Assembly: GCF_014385435.1 (NCBI RefSeq)
Contig: NZ_JACSUD010000004.1
Span: 62,001-126,000 of the forward strand
Source: Alloprevotella sp. Lung230
GTDB taxonomy: Bacteria; Bacteroidota; Bacteroidia; Bacteroidales; Bacteroidaceae
Length of the DNA: 64,000 nt
Direction of reading: 5' to 3'
The translations under genes and the position numbers were made by a program. Positions 44,838-55,250 of this stretch are shown piece after piece; within the stretch, counting starts at the first letter, position 1, and each line of letters opens with the position of its first letter. The notes below the pieces were generated by a model. The model searched no databases. It was given only the letters and a program-made list of their open reading frames with translations, and was not told the origin of the DNA.

Positions 44838-46181
44838 ATGAAAGTTGTCATTGCCGGTGCCGGCGAAGTAGGCACTCACTTGGCCAAAATGCTCGTGGGC
44901 GAACACCACGACATCACTCTCATCGACGAAAAGCAATCGCGGCTCAACGCCGTGTCCTCCAACCTCGACATTCTCACCATCTTCGGGTCGCCCACTTCCA
45001 TCAGCACCCTTCAAGAGGCGGGAGTGGGGCGTGCGGGGCTTTTCATCGGCGTCACCCCCGATGAAAGTCGCAACATGACCTGCTGCATGCTCGCCAAAAA
45101 ACTCGGGGCGAAGAAGACGGTGGCGCGCGTCGACGAACTCGAATACACGCAGCCCGACAACCTGAGCTTCTTCCAGACCCTCGGTGTCGACTCCGTCATT
45201 TACCCCGAACAACTCGCAGCGCAGGAAATCAACCACCTCATCCGTCGCCCCTGGGTGCGCCAATGGTGGGAAGTGCAGGGCGGACAGCTCATGCTCTTCG
45301 GAGTGAAAGTGCGCCGCGGAGTGTCCATTCTCAATCGCCCCTTGGCGGAGTTTTCCGGGCCGGACGACCCCTATCACATCACCGCCATCAAGCGGCGGGG
45401 CGAAACCCTCATCCCCCACGGGTCGGACTGCATTGAGGAGGACGACCTCGTCTTTGTCATGACCACACCCGACCACATCGGCCTCGTCCGCGAAATCCTC
45501 GGCAAGGCCGACACGCCCGAGGCCCACACCGTCTTCTACATGGGGGGCGCCGACACGGTGGTGCAAAGTATCAACACCCTCGACCCCAAAATCCACGTCA
45601 AACTCTTTGAGCGCGACCCCGAACGCCACCTCGACCTCAGCTCGGCCATCCATCGCTCAGACATTCTGATGCTCAACGGCGATGGGCGCGACATCGACCT
45701 GCTGCGCGACGAAAACATCGAGCACGCTCAGGTGTTTGTGGCCGCGACACTCAGTTCGGAATCCAACATTCTGGCCTGCATGGCCGCCAAACGTCTCGGC
45801 GTGCCCAAAACGATTGCCATGGTCGAAAACACGGAATACATTGCCATGGCCGAACAGCTCGACATCGGCTCTGTGCTCAACAAGAAGGCATTTGCCGCCG
45901 GCCACATCTACCGCCTCCTGCTGCGCGCCGATGTCGAGTCGATCAAATACCTGAGCATTGCCCAAGCCGACGTCATCGAATACAAAGTCAAGAAGGACTC
46001 GCGCATCACGCAAAAGCCCATCAAGGACCTCCACCTCCCCTCGAGTGTCAACATCGGTGGCTACGTGCGCAACAACCGCGGCTATCTGGCCAACGGCAAC
46101 ACCACCTTCGAAGCGGGCGACATCGTCGTGGCTTTCAGTTTCAAAGGCGAATGCAAAAAGTTGGAGAAGTTTTTCAAATAA
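44838..46181 (+). CDS. trkA: Trk potassium uptake NAD-binding subunit TrkA
   Basis: A 447-residue peripheral subunit with two RCK units. The N-terminal Rossmann motif is GAGEVGTHLAKML (about 6-18) with the acidic DE after LI; the second unit begins YMGGADTVVQ near residue 235. Each is followed by a TrkA-C domain. It binds nucleotide and gates TrkH. trkH starts 37 bases downstream, so the pair forms a complete K+ uptake system. Confidence 0.95.
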   Translation: MKVVIAGAGEVGTHLAKMLVGEHHDITLIDEKQSRLNAVSSNLDILTIFGSPTSISTLQEAGVGRAGLFIGVTPDESRNMTCCMLAKKLGAKKTVARVDELEYTQPDNLSFFQTLGVDSVIYPEQLAAQEINHLIRRPWVRQWWEVQGGQLMLFGVKVRRGVSILNRPLAEFSGPDDPYHITAIKRRGETLIPHGSDCIEEDDLVFVMTTPDHIGLVREILGKADTPEAHTVFYMGGADTVVQSINTLDPKIHVKLFERDPERHLDLSSAIHRSDILMLNGDGRDIDLLRDENIEHAQVFVAATLSSESNILACMAAKRLGVPKTIAMVENTEYIAMAEQLDIGSVLNKKAFAAGHIYRLLLRADVESIKYLSIAQADVIEYKVKKDSRITQKPIKDLHLPSSVNIGGYVRNNRGYLANGNTTFEAGDIVVAFSFKGECKKLEKFFK

Positions 46182-46218
46182 AGCGCATCTAATAACACGC
46201 ATCTAAGTACACCTACTT

Positions 46219-47676
46219 ATGCTCAATTATCGTATCATTGCCAAAGCCCTCGGCGGTCTCCTCTGGCTCGAAGCCCTGCTGCTCGGCCTCTGTCTGCTCG
46301 TAGGGCAATGGTATAGAGAGACCAACACCTCGGTGTGGCTCATCCCCATCGGAATCTGTGCCCTCCTCGGGCTGCTCGGGCTGCTCGTAGGCCGCCGCGC
46401 CCACAACAATTTCGGACGACGCGATGGCTATATGATTGTGTCGAGTGTTTGGATCATTTATTCTCTCATCGGCATGATTCCCTTCCTCATCGACGGACAC
46501 ACCGACCGTGTGGCAGTGGCCTTTTTCGAAACGATGTCGGGCTTCACCACCACCGGCGCTACCGCCTTCTCCGACGTCGATGCACTCCCCCACTCCATCC
46601 TCTTCTGGCGCAGTCTCACCCACTGGATTGGCGGTATGGGCATCATCTTTTTCACCCTCGCCGTCCTCCCCGCCATGGGCATCGGCGAGCAAAAACTCTT
46701 CTCGGCCGAAGCCACCGGACTGAAGATGGGCAAACTCCATCCGCGCATCTCCACCACTGCCCATTGGCTCTGGTCGGTCTATTTTCTCATCACCGGCAGC
46801 TGCATCCTCACCTACTACCTCTGCGGCATGTCCCTCTTCGATGCCGTCAATCACGGCTTTGCCACCATCGCCACCGGGGGCTTCTCCACCCACACGGAGT
46901 CCGTGGCCTACTTCCACTCCCCCGCCATCGAATATGCCACGACCTTCTTCATGTTCTTGGCCTCGACCAACTTCACCCTGCTCTACCTCTTCATCATCAA
47001 GCGCCGCTTCCGGCAGGTGCTCAAGGACGAAGAACTGCGTCTTTTCTTCGCCATCATCACCCTGGCCGTGGTCATCATCACCATCACCAAGTGGATTGAG
47101 GCCGACACCATCAGCGAACAGAGCTTCCGCAACGCCCTCTTCAACGCCATGTCGCTGATGAGCACCACGGGCTTCACCACCGACAACTTCATGCTCTGGC
47201 CCCACCTGGCCTGGATCATCCTCACCGCCATCAGCGTCATCGGTTCGTGCCAGGGCAGCACCAGCGGCGGCGTGAAAGTGGTGCGCGTGCTCACCTCGTT
47301 CAAGATTGTGCGCAACGAGTTTAAGCGCATCCTCCACCCCCGGGCCGTCCTCCCCGTGCGCCTCAACCACGACTATCTGGGCAACGATGTCACGCAGTCC
47401 ATCTTTGCCTACACCTTCTTCTACATCGTGCTCATCGCCCTCGGCACAGCGGCCATGACCATGATGCACCTCCCCATCCTCGATGCCGTCGGGCTGAGCA
47501 TTTCGGCCTTCTCCAACATCGGCCCCACCATCGGCCATTTCGTAGGTCCGCTCGATGCCTGGGGCATCATCCCCGACACCGCCCTTTGGGTCAATTCGTT
47601 CTTGATGCTCGCCGGCCGTCTCGAAATCTTCACCCTCCTGCTCCCCTTTGTCCCCGCCTTCTGGCGCGACAATTAG
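46219..47676 (+). CDS. trkH: Trk potassium uptake membrane subunit TrkH
   Basis: A 485-residue K+ translocating subunit with about ten or more helices in four M1-P-M2 repeats. Pore-loop glycines are visible in MSGFTTTGAT, ATIATGGFSTH, MSTTGFTTDN and SNIGPTIG, as expected for the four selectivity segments. It is the partner of trkA upstream. The 3' end is followed by 493 gene-free bases, including an sRNA-like unit and repeat B copy 3. Confidence 0.95.
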   Translation: MLNYRIIAKALGGLLWLEALLLGLCLLVGQWYRETNTSVWLIPIGICALLGLLGLLVGRRAHNNFGRRDGYMIVSSVWIIYSLIGMIPFLIDGHTDRVAVAFFETMSGFTTTGATAFSDVDALPHSILFWRSLTHWIGGMGIIFFTLAVLPAMGIGEQKLFSAEATGLKMGKLHPRISTTAHWLWSVYFLITGSCILTYYLCGMSLFDAVNHGFATIATGGFSTHTESVAYFHSPAIEYATTFFMFLASTNFTLLYLFIIKRRFRQVLKDEELRLFFAIITLAVVIITITKWIEADTISEQSFRNALFNAMSLMSTTGFTTDNFMLWPHLAWIILTAISVIGSCQGSTSGGVKVVRVLTSFKIVRNEFKRILHPRAVLPVRLNHDYLGNDVTQSIFAYTFFYIVLIALGTAAMTMMHLPILDAVGLSISAFSNIGPTIGHFVGPLDAWGIIPDTALWVNSFLMLAGRLEIFTLLLPFVPAFWRDN

Positions 47677-47754
47677 GATATCTCTTTCCCTTAAAAGAAA
47701 TGAGATGAAGTCATGTTCTTCCACCTCTCATCACAAAATACCTATTTTTAGGTA

Positions 47755-47785
47755 TTGCGACTTTTCTACAGCCTTGCTACCTTTG
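47755..47785 (+). promoter_or_regulatory. Promoter of a small transcription unit
   Basis: TTG (47755-47757) and TACCTTTG (47778-47785) separated by 20 bases, an excellent consensus match. It points to a terminator only 80-110 bases downstream. Confidence 0.72.
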
Positions 47786-47791
47786 CACCCA

Positions 47792-47898
47792 ACAAACTCC
47801 ACGTTATGCAAAGCGACCGACTCCAACTTATAAGAAGAAACGGGGTTTCCCCTTCCACTCAGCGCACCATTCTTTCTCTGAATGGTGCGTTTTCTTTT
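47792..47898 (+). ncRNA. Candidate small RNA (or leader peptide unit)
   Basis: A unit of about 105 nt defined by the promoter at 47755 and a terminator at 47863-47898. It can fold GGGG-TTT-CCCC at about 47832-47842. A frame beginning ATG at 47806 (MQSDRLQLIRRNGVSPSTQ) runs through the terminator, but lacks a recognisable ribosome site. I do not recognise an RNA family. The unit lies between trkH and the TetR regulator and has no obvious link to either. Confidence 0.5.
47863..47898 (+). terminator. Terminator of the small unit
   Basis: The 10-bp perfect stem CGCACCATTC / GAATGGTGCG with a seven-base loop is followed by TTTTCTTTT. Confidence 0.8.
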
Positions 47899-47967
47899 GA
47901 ACAAAACAAAACAACGTTCATTTTACAGTCGTTTTCTCGCCACGGCAATGTCCAAAATTCCCCCTTC

Positions 47968-48072
47968 ATTTTGGCACTGCTCATCCGGCTCAACGAAAAA
48001 GTTGATTGCTTCAGCAAGAAAAGTTGAAAAGCTAAGGAGCAATCTATAAACCAAGGTTTGGTCTATAGATTA
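47968..48072 (-). repeat. Dispersed repeat family B, copy 3 (inverted)
   Basis: Reading on the minus strand: CTATAGACCAAACCTTGG, TTTATAG, ATTGCTCCTTAGCTTTTC, AACTTTTCTTGC, GAAGC and a conserved end AGCAGTGCCAAAATG. It is the most complete match to copy 2 and the right half of copy 1. It lies about 100 bases before the TetR gene. Confidence 0.7.
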
Positions 48073-48169
48073 TCCTTGAGGAAAATAACTTTTTGTCGTA
48101 GGTAGAATCTTTTTTCATTGTAGCAACACCTTTCATTTCAGACTTCAACTTCTCTCCCAACTCATCCCT

Positions 48170-48784
48170 ATGCAGACACTCAAAGACGACATACGGCAGC
48201 GCATTCTCGCCATAGCACGTGAAGCATTCATTGCACACGGCGTAAGGGGCACTTCCATTCGTCAGGTAGCCGGAAAGGCGGGTATCGCCGTAGGCAACAT
48301 TTACACCTATTTCAGCAGCAAGGACGAATTGTTCTGCGAAGTGCTGCGCCCACTCCTCCATGCGCTCAATCGGTATATACAGTCGCACAACGATGAGCGA
48401 AACCTGAGCATCAACATCTTCACCGGGCAGGAAATTCAAGAAGAACACATCATGTCCATCAAGACACTCGTTCAAAAATTCCGCGCCGAACTACGATTGC
48501 TCCTTTTTCAGGCAGAAGGCACATCCCTTGCCGGCTATAAGGCGAAAATCATCCAACATCAGGCTGAAATTGCTCAGGAATATCTGCTGCTGATGAAAGC
48601 GCGTTATCCTCACATCAACACCAACATCTCCCCCTTCCTGCTCCACATCGCGTGCTCCACCTGGATGAACCTCTTCTCCGAACTGGTGGAACACGATGAG
48701 TACAGCGAACAGGAAATAGATTGTGCCCTCCGGCAATATGCGGCTTACAGTACGGCCGGTTGGAAAGCACTCATGAATCCATAA
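48170..48784 (+). CDS. TetR family transcriptional regulator
   Basis: A 204-residue repressor. The N-terminal helix-turn-helix (about residues 10-55) shows the family pattern AREAFIAHGVRGTSIRQVAG then AGIAVGNIYTYFSSKDELF. The C-terminal ligand domain is not conserved enough to name an effector. It ends 23 bases before the first ABC exporter gene on the same strand, so it probably autoregulates the operon and controls drug or metabolite efflux by the two transporters. Confidence 0.92.
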   Translation: MQTLKDDIRQRILAIAREAFIAHGVRGTSIRQVAGKAGIAVGNIYTYFSSKDELFCEVLRPLLHALNRYIQSHNDERNLSINIFTGQEIQEEHIMSIKTLVQKFRAELRLLLFQAEGTSLAGYKAKIIQHQAEIAQEYLLLMKARYPHINTNISPFLLHIACSTWMNLFSELVEHDEYSEQEIDCALRQYAAYSTAGWKALMNP

Positions 48785-48807
48785 CACTTTCAATACATAA
48801 AATAGTC

Positions 48808-50562
48808 ATGATAAAGACACTCAAACGCTTAGGAGCATACATGGGAGGGCGCAGTCTGCTGTTGCCTTGCTCCATCGGGCTGTCGGCACTCCATGGACTG
48901 CTGTCGCTCGTCCCCTTCATTTTCTTGTGGCTTGTGGTGCGCACCCTCCTCACGAGTGAGGGGAACCTCTCCGACACGCCTCTGTGGGACTACGCCCTTG
49001 CAGCGCTCGCCATATCTATCGTCAATGTGCTGCTCTACTTTGCTGTGCTCATGCTCTCCCACCTTGCCGCCTTTCGTGTGGAGACCAACATGCGCCGCCG
49101 GGCCATGGAGCGGCTCATGCGTGCGCCGTTGGGATTTTTCGACACGCAAAACACCGGACGTATGCGCAAAATCATCGACGAAGATTCCGCACAGACGCAC
49201 ACTTTCGTGGCCCACATTCTGCCCGATGTGGCAGGAAGCATCGTCGCTCCGCTCGGCGTCATCCTTCTCCTCTTCGTGGTAGACTGGCAGTTGGGACTGG
49301 CTGCCATGATGCCGATGGTCTGTGCCTTCGGCATCATGGGCTATATGATGAACCCCAACAACAACGATTTCCAGCGAATGTATCTCGATGCGCAGGAGAA
49401 GATGAGTGCCGAGGCGGTGGAATATGTGCGCGGCATTCCGGTGGTAAAAGTTTTTCAGCAGACGGTTTTCTCCTTCAAACGTTTCTACGACAGCATCATC
49501 AACTACCGCGACCTCGTCATCAAGTACACGCTCTTGTGGCGCACCCCCATGTCGGCCTATCTCGTTGCCGTCAATGCCTTTGCCTTCTTTCTCGTGCCGA
49601 CGGGCATCCTCCTCATGGGGCACGGCAGTCAGCCTACGCTCGTCATTGCCGACTTGTTTCTCTACGTCGTCATTGCACCAATGATTTCGGGCAACATCAT
49701 GAAGGTGATGCACCTCAGTCAGAATCTCTTCATGGCCAACGAAGCCGTCGAGCGTTTGGAAACGCTCACTTCCACGCTGCCGCTTCCCGAAAGTGCATCG
49801 CCGGCCACGCCCAAGACATTCGACATCCGACTTCGTGACGTATCGTTCCGCTACGAAGGGGCAGAAAAGGATGCCGTGAGCCATATCGACCTCGTCATTC
49901 CAGAGGGTAAAACCGTGGCTCTCGTCGGTGCTTCGGGCAGCGGAAAGACCACCATAGCCCGGCTCATCCCCCGATTTTGGGATGTGCGGAAAGGCAGTGT
50001 GAGCATCGGCGGCACGGATGTGCGGCAGATGGACAAGGGCGAACTGATGCGCAACGTTTCGTTTGTGTTTCAAAACACCCATCTCTTCAAAACCACGCTC
50101 TTGGAAAACCTTCGTTACGGCCATCCCGAAGCTACAATCGAAGAGGTAAATCGCGCCATAGACCTCTCGCAAAGTCGTGAAATCATCGACCGCCTACCGG
50201 AAGGGCTGAACACCGTCATCGGGGCCGAGGGCACCTATCTTTCGGGCGGCGAACAGCAGCGCATCGTCCTGGCTCGCGCCATACTCAAAGACGCTCCCAT
50301 CGTGGTGCTCGACGAAGCCACGGCCTTTGCCGATCCCGAAAACGAGCATCTCATCCGCCAAGCCCTCTCACACCTCACCCGGGGCAAGACCGTGCTGATG
50401 ATTGCCCACCGGCTCACCACGGTTCGGGATGCCGACAACATCGTCGTCGTAGACGGCGGCCGCATTGCCGAACAGGGCACACACGACCAACTGATGGCGA
50501 AAGAGGCACTCTACTACCACATGTGGAACGAATATCGGAAAGCGGTGGCTTGGAAACTATAA
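48808..50562 (+). CDS. ABC exporter subunit (membrane plus ATPase), first of pair
   Basis: A 584-residue fused permease-ATPase of the type I exporter class. Six helices lie in the first 320 residues; the ATPase has Walker A GASGSGKTT (about 375), signature LSGGEQQR and Walker B IVVLDEATA, with the H-loop in MIAHRL. It lacks a signal and sits in the inner membrane. The ATG at 48808 (MIKTLKRLGAYMGG) follows the TetR gene; a longer frame would overlap it. With the next gene it makes a heterodimeric exporter of the kind that moves siderophores, peptides or drugs. Confidence 0.92.
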   Translation: MIKTLKRLGAYMGGRSLLLPCSIGLSALHGLLSLVPFIFLWLVVRTLLTSEGNLSDTPLWDYALAALAISIVNVLLYFAVLMLSHLAAFRVETNMRRRAMERLMRAPLGFFDTQNTGRMRKIIDEDSAQTHTFVAHILPDVAGSIVAPLGVILLLFVVDWQLGLAAMMPMVCAFGIMGYMMNPNNNDFQRMYLDAQEKMSAEAVEYVRGIPVVKVFQQTVFSFKRFYDSIINYRDLVIKYTLLWRTPMSAYLVAVNAFAFFLVPTGILLMGHGSQPTLVIADLFLYVVIAPMISGNIMKVMHLSQNLFMANEAVERLETLTSTLPLPESASPATPKTFDIRLRDVSFRYEGAEKDAVSHIDLVIPEGKTVALVGASGSGKTTIARLIPRFWDVRKGSVSIGGTDVRQMDKGELMRNVSFVFQNTHLFKTTLLENLRYGHPEATIEEVNRAIDLSQSREIIDRLPEGLNTVIGAEGTYLSGGEQQRIVLARAILKDAPIVVLDEATAFADPENEHLIRQALSHLTRGKTVLMIAHRLTTVRDADNIVVVDGGRIAEQGTHDQLMAKEALYYHMWNEYRKAVAWKL

Positions 50563-50614
50563 GTAGATCTATTATCAATTCATTTCGAACACCTACTTAA
50601 TAAGATTTACGACC

Positions 50615-52360
50615 ATGACTAATTTTTTTCAGAAATACTTCCAAAAGCGTTTTGCCTTGTCGGAAAAAGGGGCAAAAGACTTGCAGCGAGGCATCTTCTT
50701 CTCCACTCTGCTCAACCTGGCCTTGATGCTGCCGCCCACCTATTTGTTTTTCTTCCTCATGGAGTACGTCGGCACGCAGCCCGCGCTGCAACGACACACC
50801 CTCTGGTTCTACCTGCTCCTGGCGGCAGTGCTGGCCGTGGTGATGTTTCTGGTGGCACGATGGCAGTACGACAGCACCTACACCACCGTCTACACCGAAA
50901 GTGCACAGCGACGCATCAGCGTGGCCGAAAAACTGCGGCGTCTGCCGCTGGCCTTCTTCGGTGAGCGCAACCTCTCCGACCTCACCTCGACCGTGATGGA
51001 AGACTGCACACAACTCGAACAGACCTTTTCCCATGCCGTCCCCCAACTGTTTGCCTCTGCTTTGAGTATGCTCGTCATTGCCGTCAGCCTCTTCTGCTAC
51101 GACTGGCGACTGGCGGCAGCGCTCTTCTGGGTCGTTCCGCTTGCCCTTGCCATCCTCCTGCTCTCGAAGCATAGGCTCGACATTCTCTTCGACCGACACT
51201 ATCACGTGAAGCGTGGAGTCACCGAACAGATACAAGAGGGATTGGAGTGCGTGCAGGAAATCAAGTCGTACAACGGCGAAGCGGCTTACTGCCGGAGCTT
51301 CGACCACCGTCTCCACCTTTACGAAAAAGGGCTCATCCGCGGCGAACTAGTGGTAGGCGTTTTGCTCAACCTCTCAATTATGTTGCTAAAACTGGGTCTG
51401 CCCACGGTCATCCTCTTGGGAGCGTGGTTGCTGCAGCGCGGCGACATTTCGGTGTTCGTCTACATGGCTTTCCTCATCGTTTCGGCCATGGTCTACAATC
51501 CCGTTCAGGAGGTGTGCAACTATCTGGCCATCCTCACCTTCCTCGACGTGCGCATCAACCGCATGAAAGAGATTGAAGCCATGCCGGCGCAGGAAGGGAA
51601 CAAGCCGGCCGAGATGGAGCACTACGACATCGAGTTTCGCAACGTCAGCTTCGCCTACGAAAGTCGGAAGCAGGTGCTGAACAACGTCTCTTTCATCGCC
51701 CGTCAGGGGGAGGTGACCGCTCTCGTTGGCCCATCGGGCGGAGGCAAAAGCACTACGGCCAAACTGGCAGCACGCTTCTGGGACATCGACAGCGGGCAGA
51801 TATTGCTCGGCGGCTGCGACATTGCCGATATAGAACCCGAAGCCTTACTGAAGCACTATGCCATCGTCTTCCAAGACGTGCTGCTCTTCAATGCCTCCAT
51901 TGCCGACAACATTCGCATCGGCCGACGCGATGCCACCGATGAGGAAGTGCACCGTGCAGCACAGTTGGCCCGATGCGACGACTTCATCAGCCGCATGCCG
52001 CAAGGCTACGACACCATCATCGGCGAAAACGGCGAAACGCTTTCGGGCGGCGAGCGCCAACGCATCTCCATCGCCCGTGCTCTGCTGAAGGACGCCTCCG
52101 TCATCCTCTTGGACGAAGCCACCGCCAGCCTCGATGCAGAAAACGAAACAAAGATACAAGCCGGGCTCTCCGAACTGGTGCGCGACAAGACCGTCATCAT
52201 CATTGCCCACCGCATGCGCACCGTGCGCAATGCCGACCACATCGTGGTGCTCGACGGCGGCACCATCGTTGAGCAAGGCACACCGGACGAACTGATGGCG
52301 CTGAATGGCGAGTTCGCCCGAATGGTCGGCCTGCAACAGGACAATAGTTGCTCCCTCTGA
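50615..52360 (+). CDS. ABC exporter subunit (membrane plus ATPase), second of pair
   Basis: A 581-residue partner of the preceding gene. The permease half has six helices; the ATPase has Walker A GPSGGGKSTT (about 371), signature LSGGERQR and Walker B VILLDEATA, H-loop IIAHRM. Catalytic Glu after Walker B is present in both, so neither half is obviously degenerate. The 52-base gap between the genes carries a short repeat (AATTCATTTCGAACACCTAC). The pair is likely controlled by the TetR protein. The substrate is unknown. Confidence 0.92.
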   Translation: MTNFFQKYFQKRFALSEKGAKDLQRGIFFSTLLNLALMLPPTYLFFFLMEYVGTQPALQRHTLWFYLLLAAVLAVVMFLVARWQYDSTYTTVYTESAQRRISVAEKLRRLPLAFFGERNLSDLTSTVMEDCTQLEQTFSHAVPQLFASALSMLVIAVSLFCYDWRLAAALFWVVPLALAILLLSKHRLDILFDRHYHVKRGVTEQIQEGLECVQEIKSYNGEAAYCRSFDHRLHLYEKGLIRGELVVGVLLNLSIMLLKLGLPTVILLGAWLLQRGDISVFVYMAFLIVSAMVYNPVQEVCNYLAILTFLDVRINRMKEIEAMPAQEGNKPAEMEHYDIEFRNVSFAYESRKQVLNNVSFIARQGEVTALVGPSGGGKSTTAKLAARFWDIDSGQILLGGCDIADIEPEALLKHYAIVFQDVLLFNASIADNIRIGRRDATDEEVHRAAQLARCDDFISRMPQGYDTIIGENGETLSGGERQRISIARALLKDASVILLDEATASLDAENETKIQAGLSELVRDKTVIIIAHRMRTVRNADHIVVLDGGTIVEQGTPDELMALNGEFARMVGLQQDNSCSL

Positions 52361-52612
52361 CATCGGTTGAGGACAAAAGAAAGGTTCATCCGACATTTGG
52401 AGTGATGCGGTTCTAAAAAAGAAGAAAACCGCTGTACAAATTGTATATTTGGATTGTCAGGGCATGTGCTACAAGGCTGCCGTCGTGGCACAGCGCCGCC
52501 TGAAAGACCGCGTGGTCGGTTTCTCCATCTTGGTGTCCGATGCCACCGTCCTTTGGTCATGCAGGAGTTCAGCATCCGCACTGCTCGCTGAGGCTCACGC
52601 TCCACGGACTGC

Positions 52613-52983
52613 TCGCGCGCGTATACATTATATAGTACGTGTTTTTTGCCTTCATTGCCTTCACCAGCACTCTAAGTTGTTGATATTCTCTTGTTTATGG
52701 GTGAAGGCAAAATAAAGAATTGCCTTCACCGCCATCCCTCTCACTTCGTGATTTTGGGTAAGACGGTGAAGGCAGTGAAGGCAAAAAACACGACTTAATA
52801 GTGTGGTGCGTGCGCGTACGCGCGAGGAATGGGAGAGGAAGTCGGTGGGGATATGTACCATCGAGGAGGTTCCTTCCCATCGACACTCCCTTCTATGTCT
52901 CCTTTTCTCATACAGCACAAGTAGTCGATTCTACCTCAGAGGTAGTTTTACGCAGCTCAGAGGTAGATCCAACTACCTCTGAG
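52613..52983 (+). repeat. Dispersed repeat family A, copy 3
   Basis: The core 52613-52825 runs CGCGCGCGTATAC, GTTTTTTGCCTTCATTGCC, the inner pair GGGTGAAGGCAA / TTGCCTTCACCGCC, and GTGAAGGCAGTGAAGGC to GCGCGTACGCGCG. The array (52931-52983) is CTACCTCAGAGGTAG, GCTCAGAGGTAG and CTACCTCTGAG before a T run. Within 52361-53151, the flanks (52361-52612) contain only a TATATTTG box at 52444 with no gene behind it, and a weak GCGGTT/AACCGC hairpin after the ABC gene. Confidence 0.8.
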
Positions 52984-53095
52984 TTTTTTTTGTGAGGGGA
53001 ACGCTCGATATTCACCCGTGCGGCTCTGACAGCACAACACAATGTGTCAGCCGAGGTCTGCCATTTTGGCGCGTTGTCTGGGGCAGGACGGCTTT

Positions 53096-53109
53096 GGCAG
53101 AGTGTTTGC
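53096..53109 (+). promoter_or_regulatory. Candidate sigma-54-type promoter before groES
   Basis: TTTGGCAGAGTGTTTGCAA contains GG (53096-53097) and GC (53108-53109) separated by exactly ten bases, matching TGGCAC-N5-TTGCA. The predicted start, about 12 bases after GC, is near 53121, 31 bases before groES. No TAnnTTTG box is present between repeat A3 and groES. Confidence 0.4.
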
Positions 53110-53151
53110 AATAGAAACCAACAAAATCATTATCACAAAAAAGTTACAGCA

Positions 53152-53424
53152 ATGAATATCCAACCTCTTGCAGACCGCGTGCTCATCAAGCCCGCTCCTG
53201 CCGAAGAAAAGACTGTCGGCGGCATCATCATTCCTGACACCGCAAAAGAGAAACCCCTCCAAGGCGAAGTGCTCGCTGCAGGAAAGGGCACGAAAGACGA
53301 AGAAATGGTGCTCAAAGCCGGCGACCAAGTGCTTTATGGCAAATATGCCGGTACGGAAGTCGAATTTGAGGGCGAGAAGTATCTCATCATGCGTCAAAGC
53401 GACGTCCTCGCCATCCTCGGCTAA
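53152..53424 (+). CDS. groES: Co-chaperonin GroES
   Basis: A 90-residue Gro[22 protein letters not shown] then [13 protein letters not shown] (mobile loop) and [19 protein letters not shown] are typical. I used the ATG at 53152; the upstream extension of the frame has no homology. It forms the lid of the GroEL cage and precedes groEL by 72 bases. Confidence 0.97.
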   Translation: MNIQPLADRVLIKPAPAEEKTVGGIIIPDTAKEKPLQGEVLAAGKGTKDEEMVLKAGDQVLYGKYAGTEVEFEGEKYLIMRQSDVLAILG

Positions 53425-55134
<1,710 letters not shown>

Positions 55135-55189
55135 GCCGACCTGCTCCTTTGAAAACCAAGGTGGCTTTTCCCACCCTTTATAAACGAAC

Positions 55190-55226
55190 CGCCCGAATGC
55201 TCAGCCGAGCATTCGGGCGTTTTTTT
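55190..55226 (+). terminator. Terminator of groES-groEL
   Basis: A 13-bp perfect stem, CGCCCGAATGCTC / GAGCATTCGGGCG, with a four-base loop and seven Ts. It separates the operon from convergent tilS. Confidence 0.9.
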
Positions 55227-55250
55227 GTGTGTCGATCTTCGGAAAAGGGG

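Noticed and set aside
47806-48027. 73-codon frame after trkH
   Set aside because: It runs through a strong terminator and into repeat B3, with no ribosome site; the short RNA reading is preferred.
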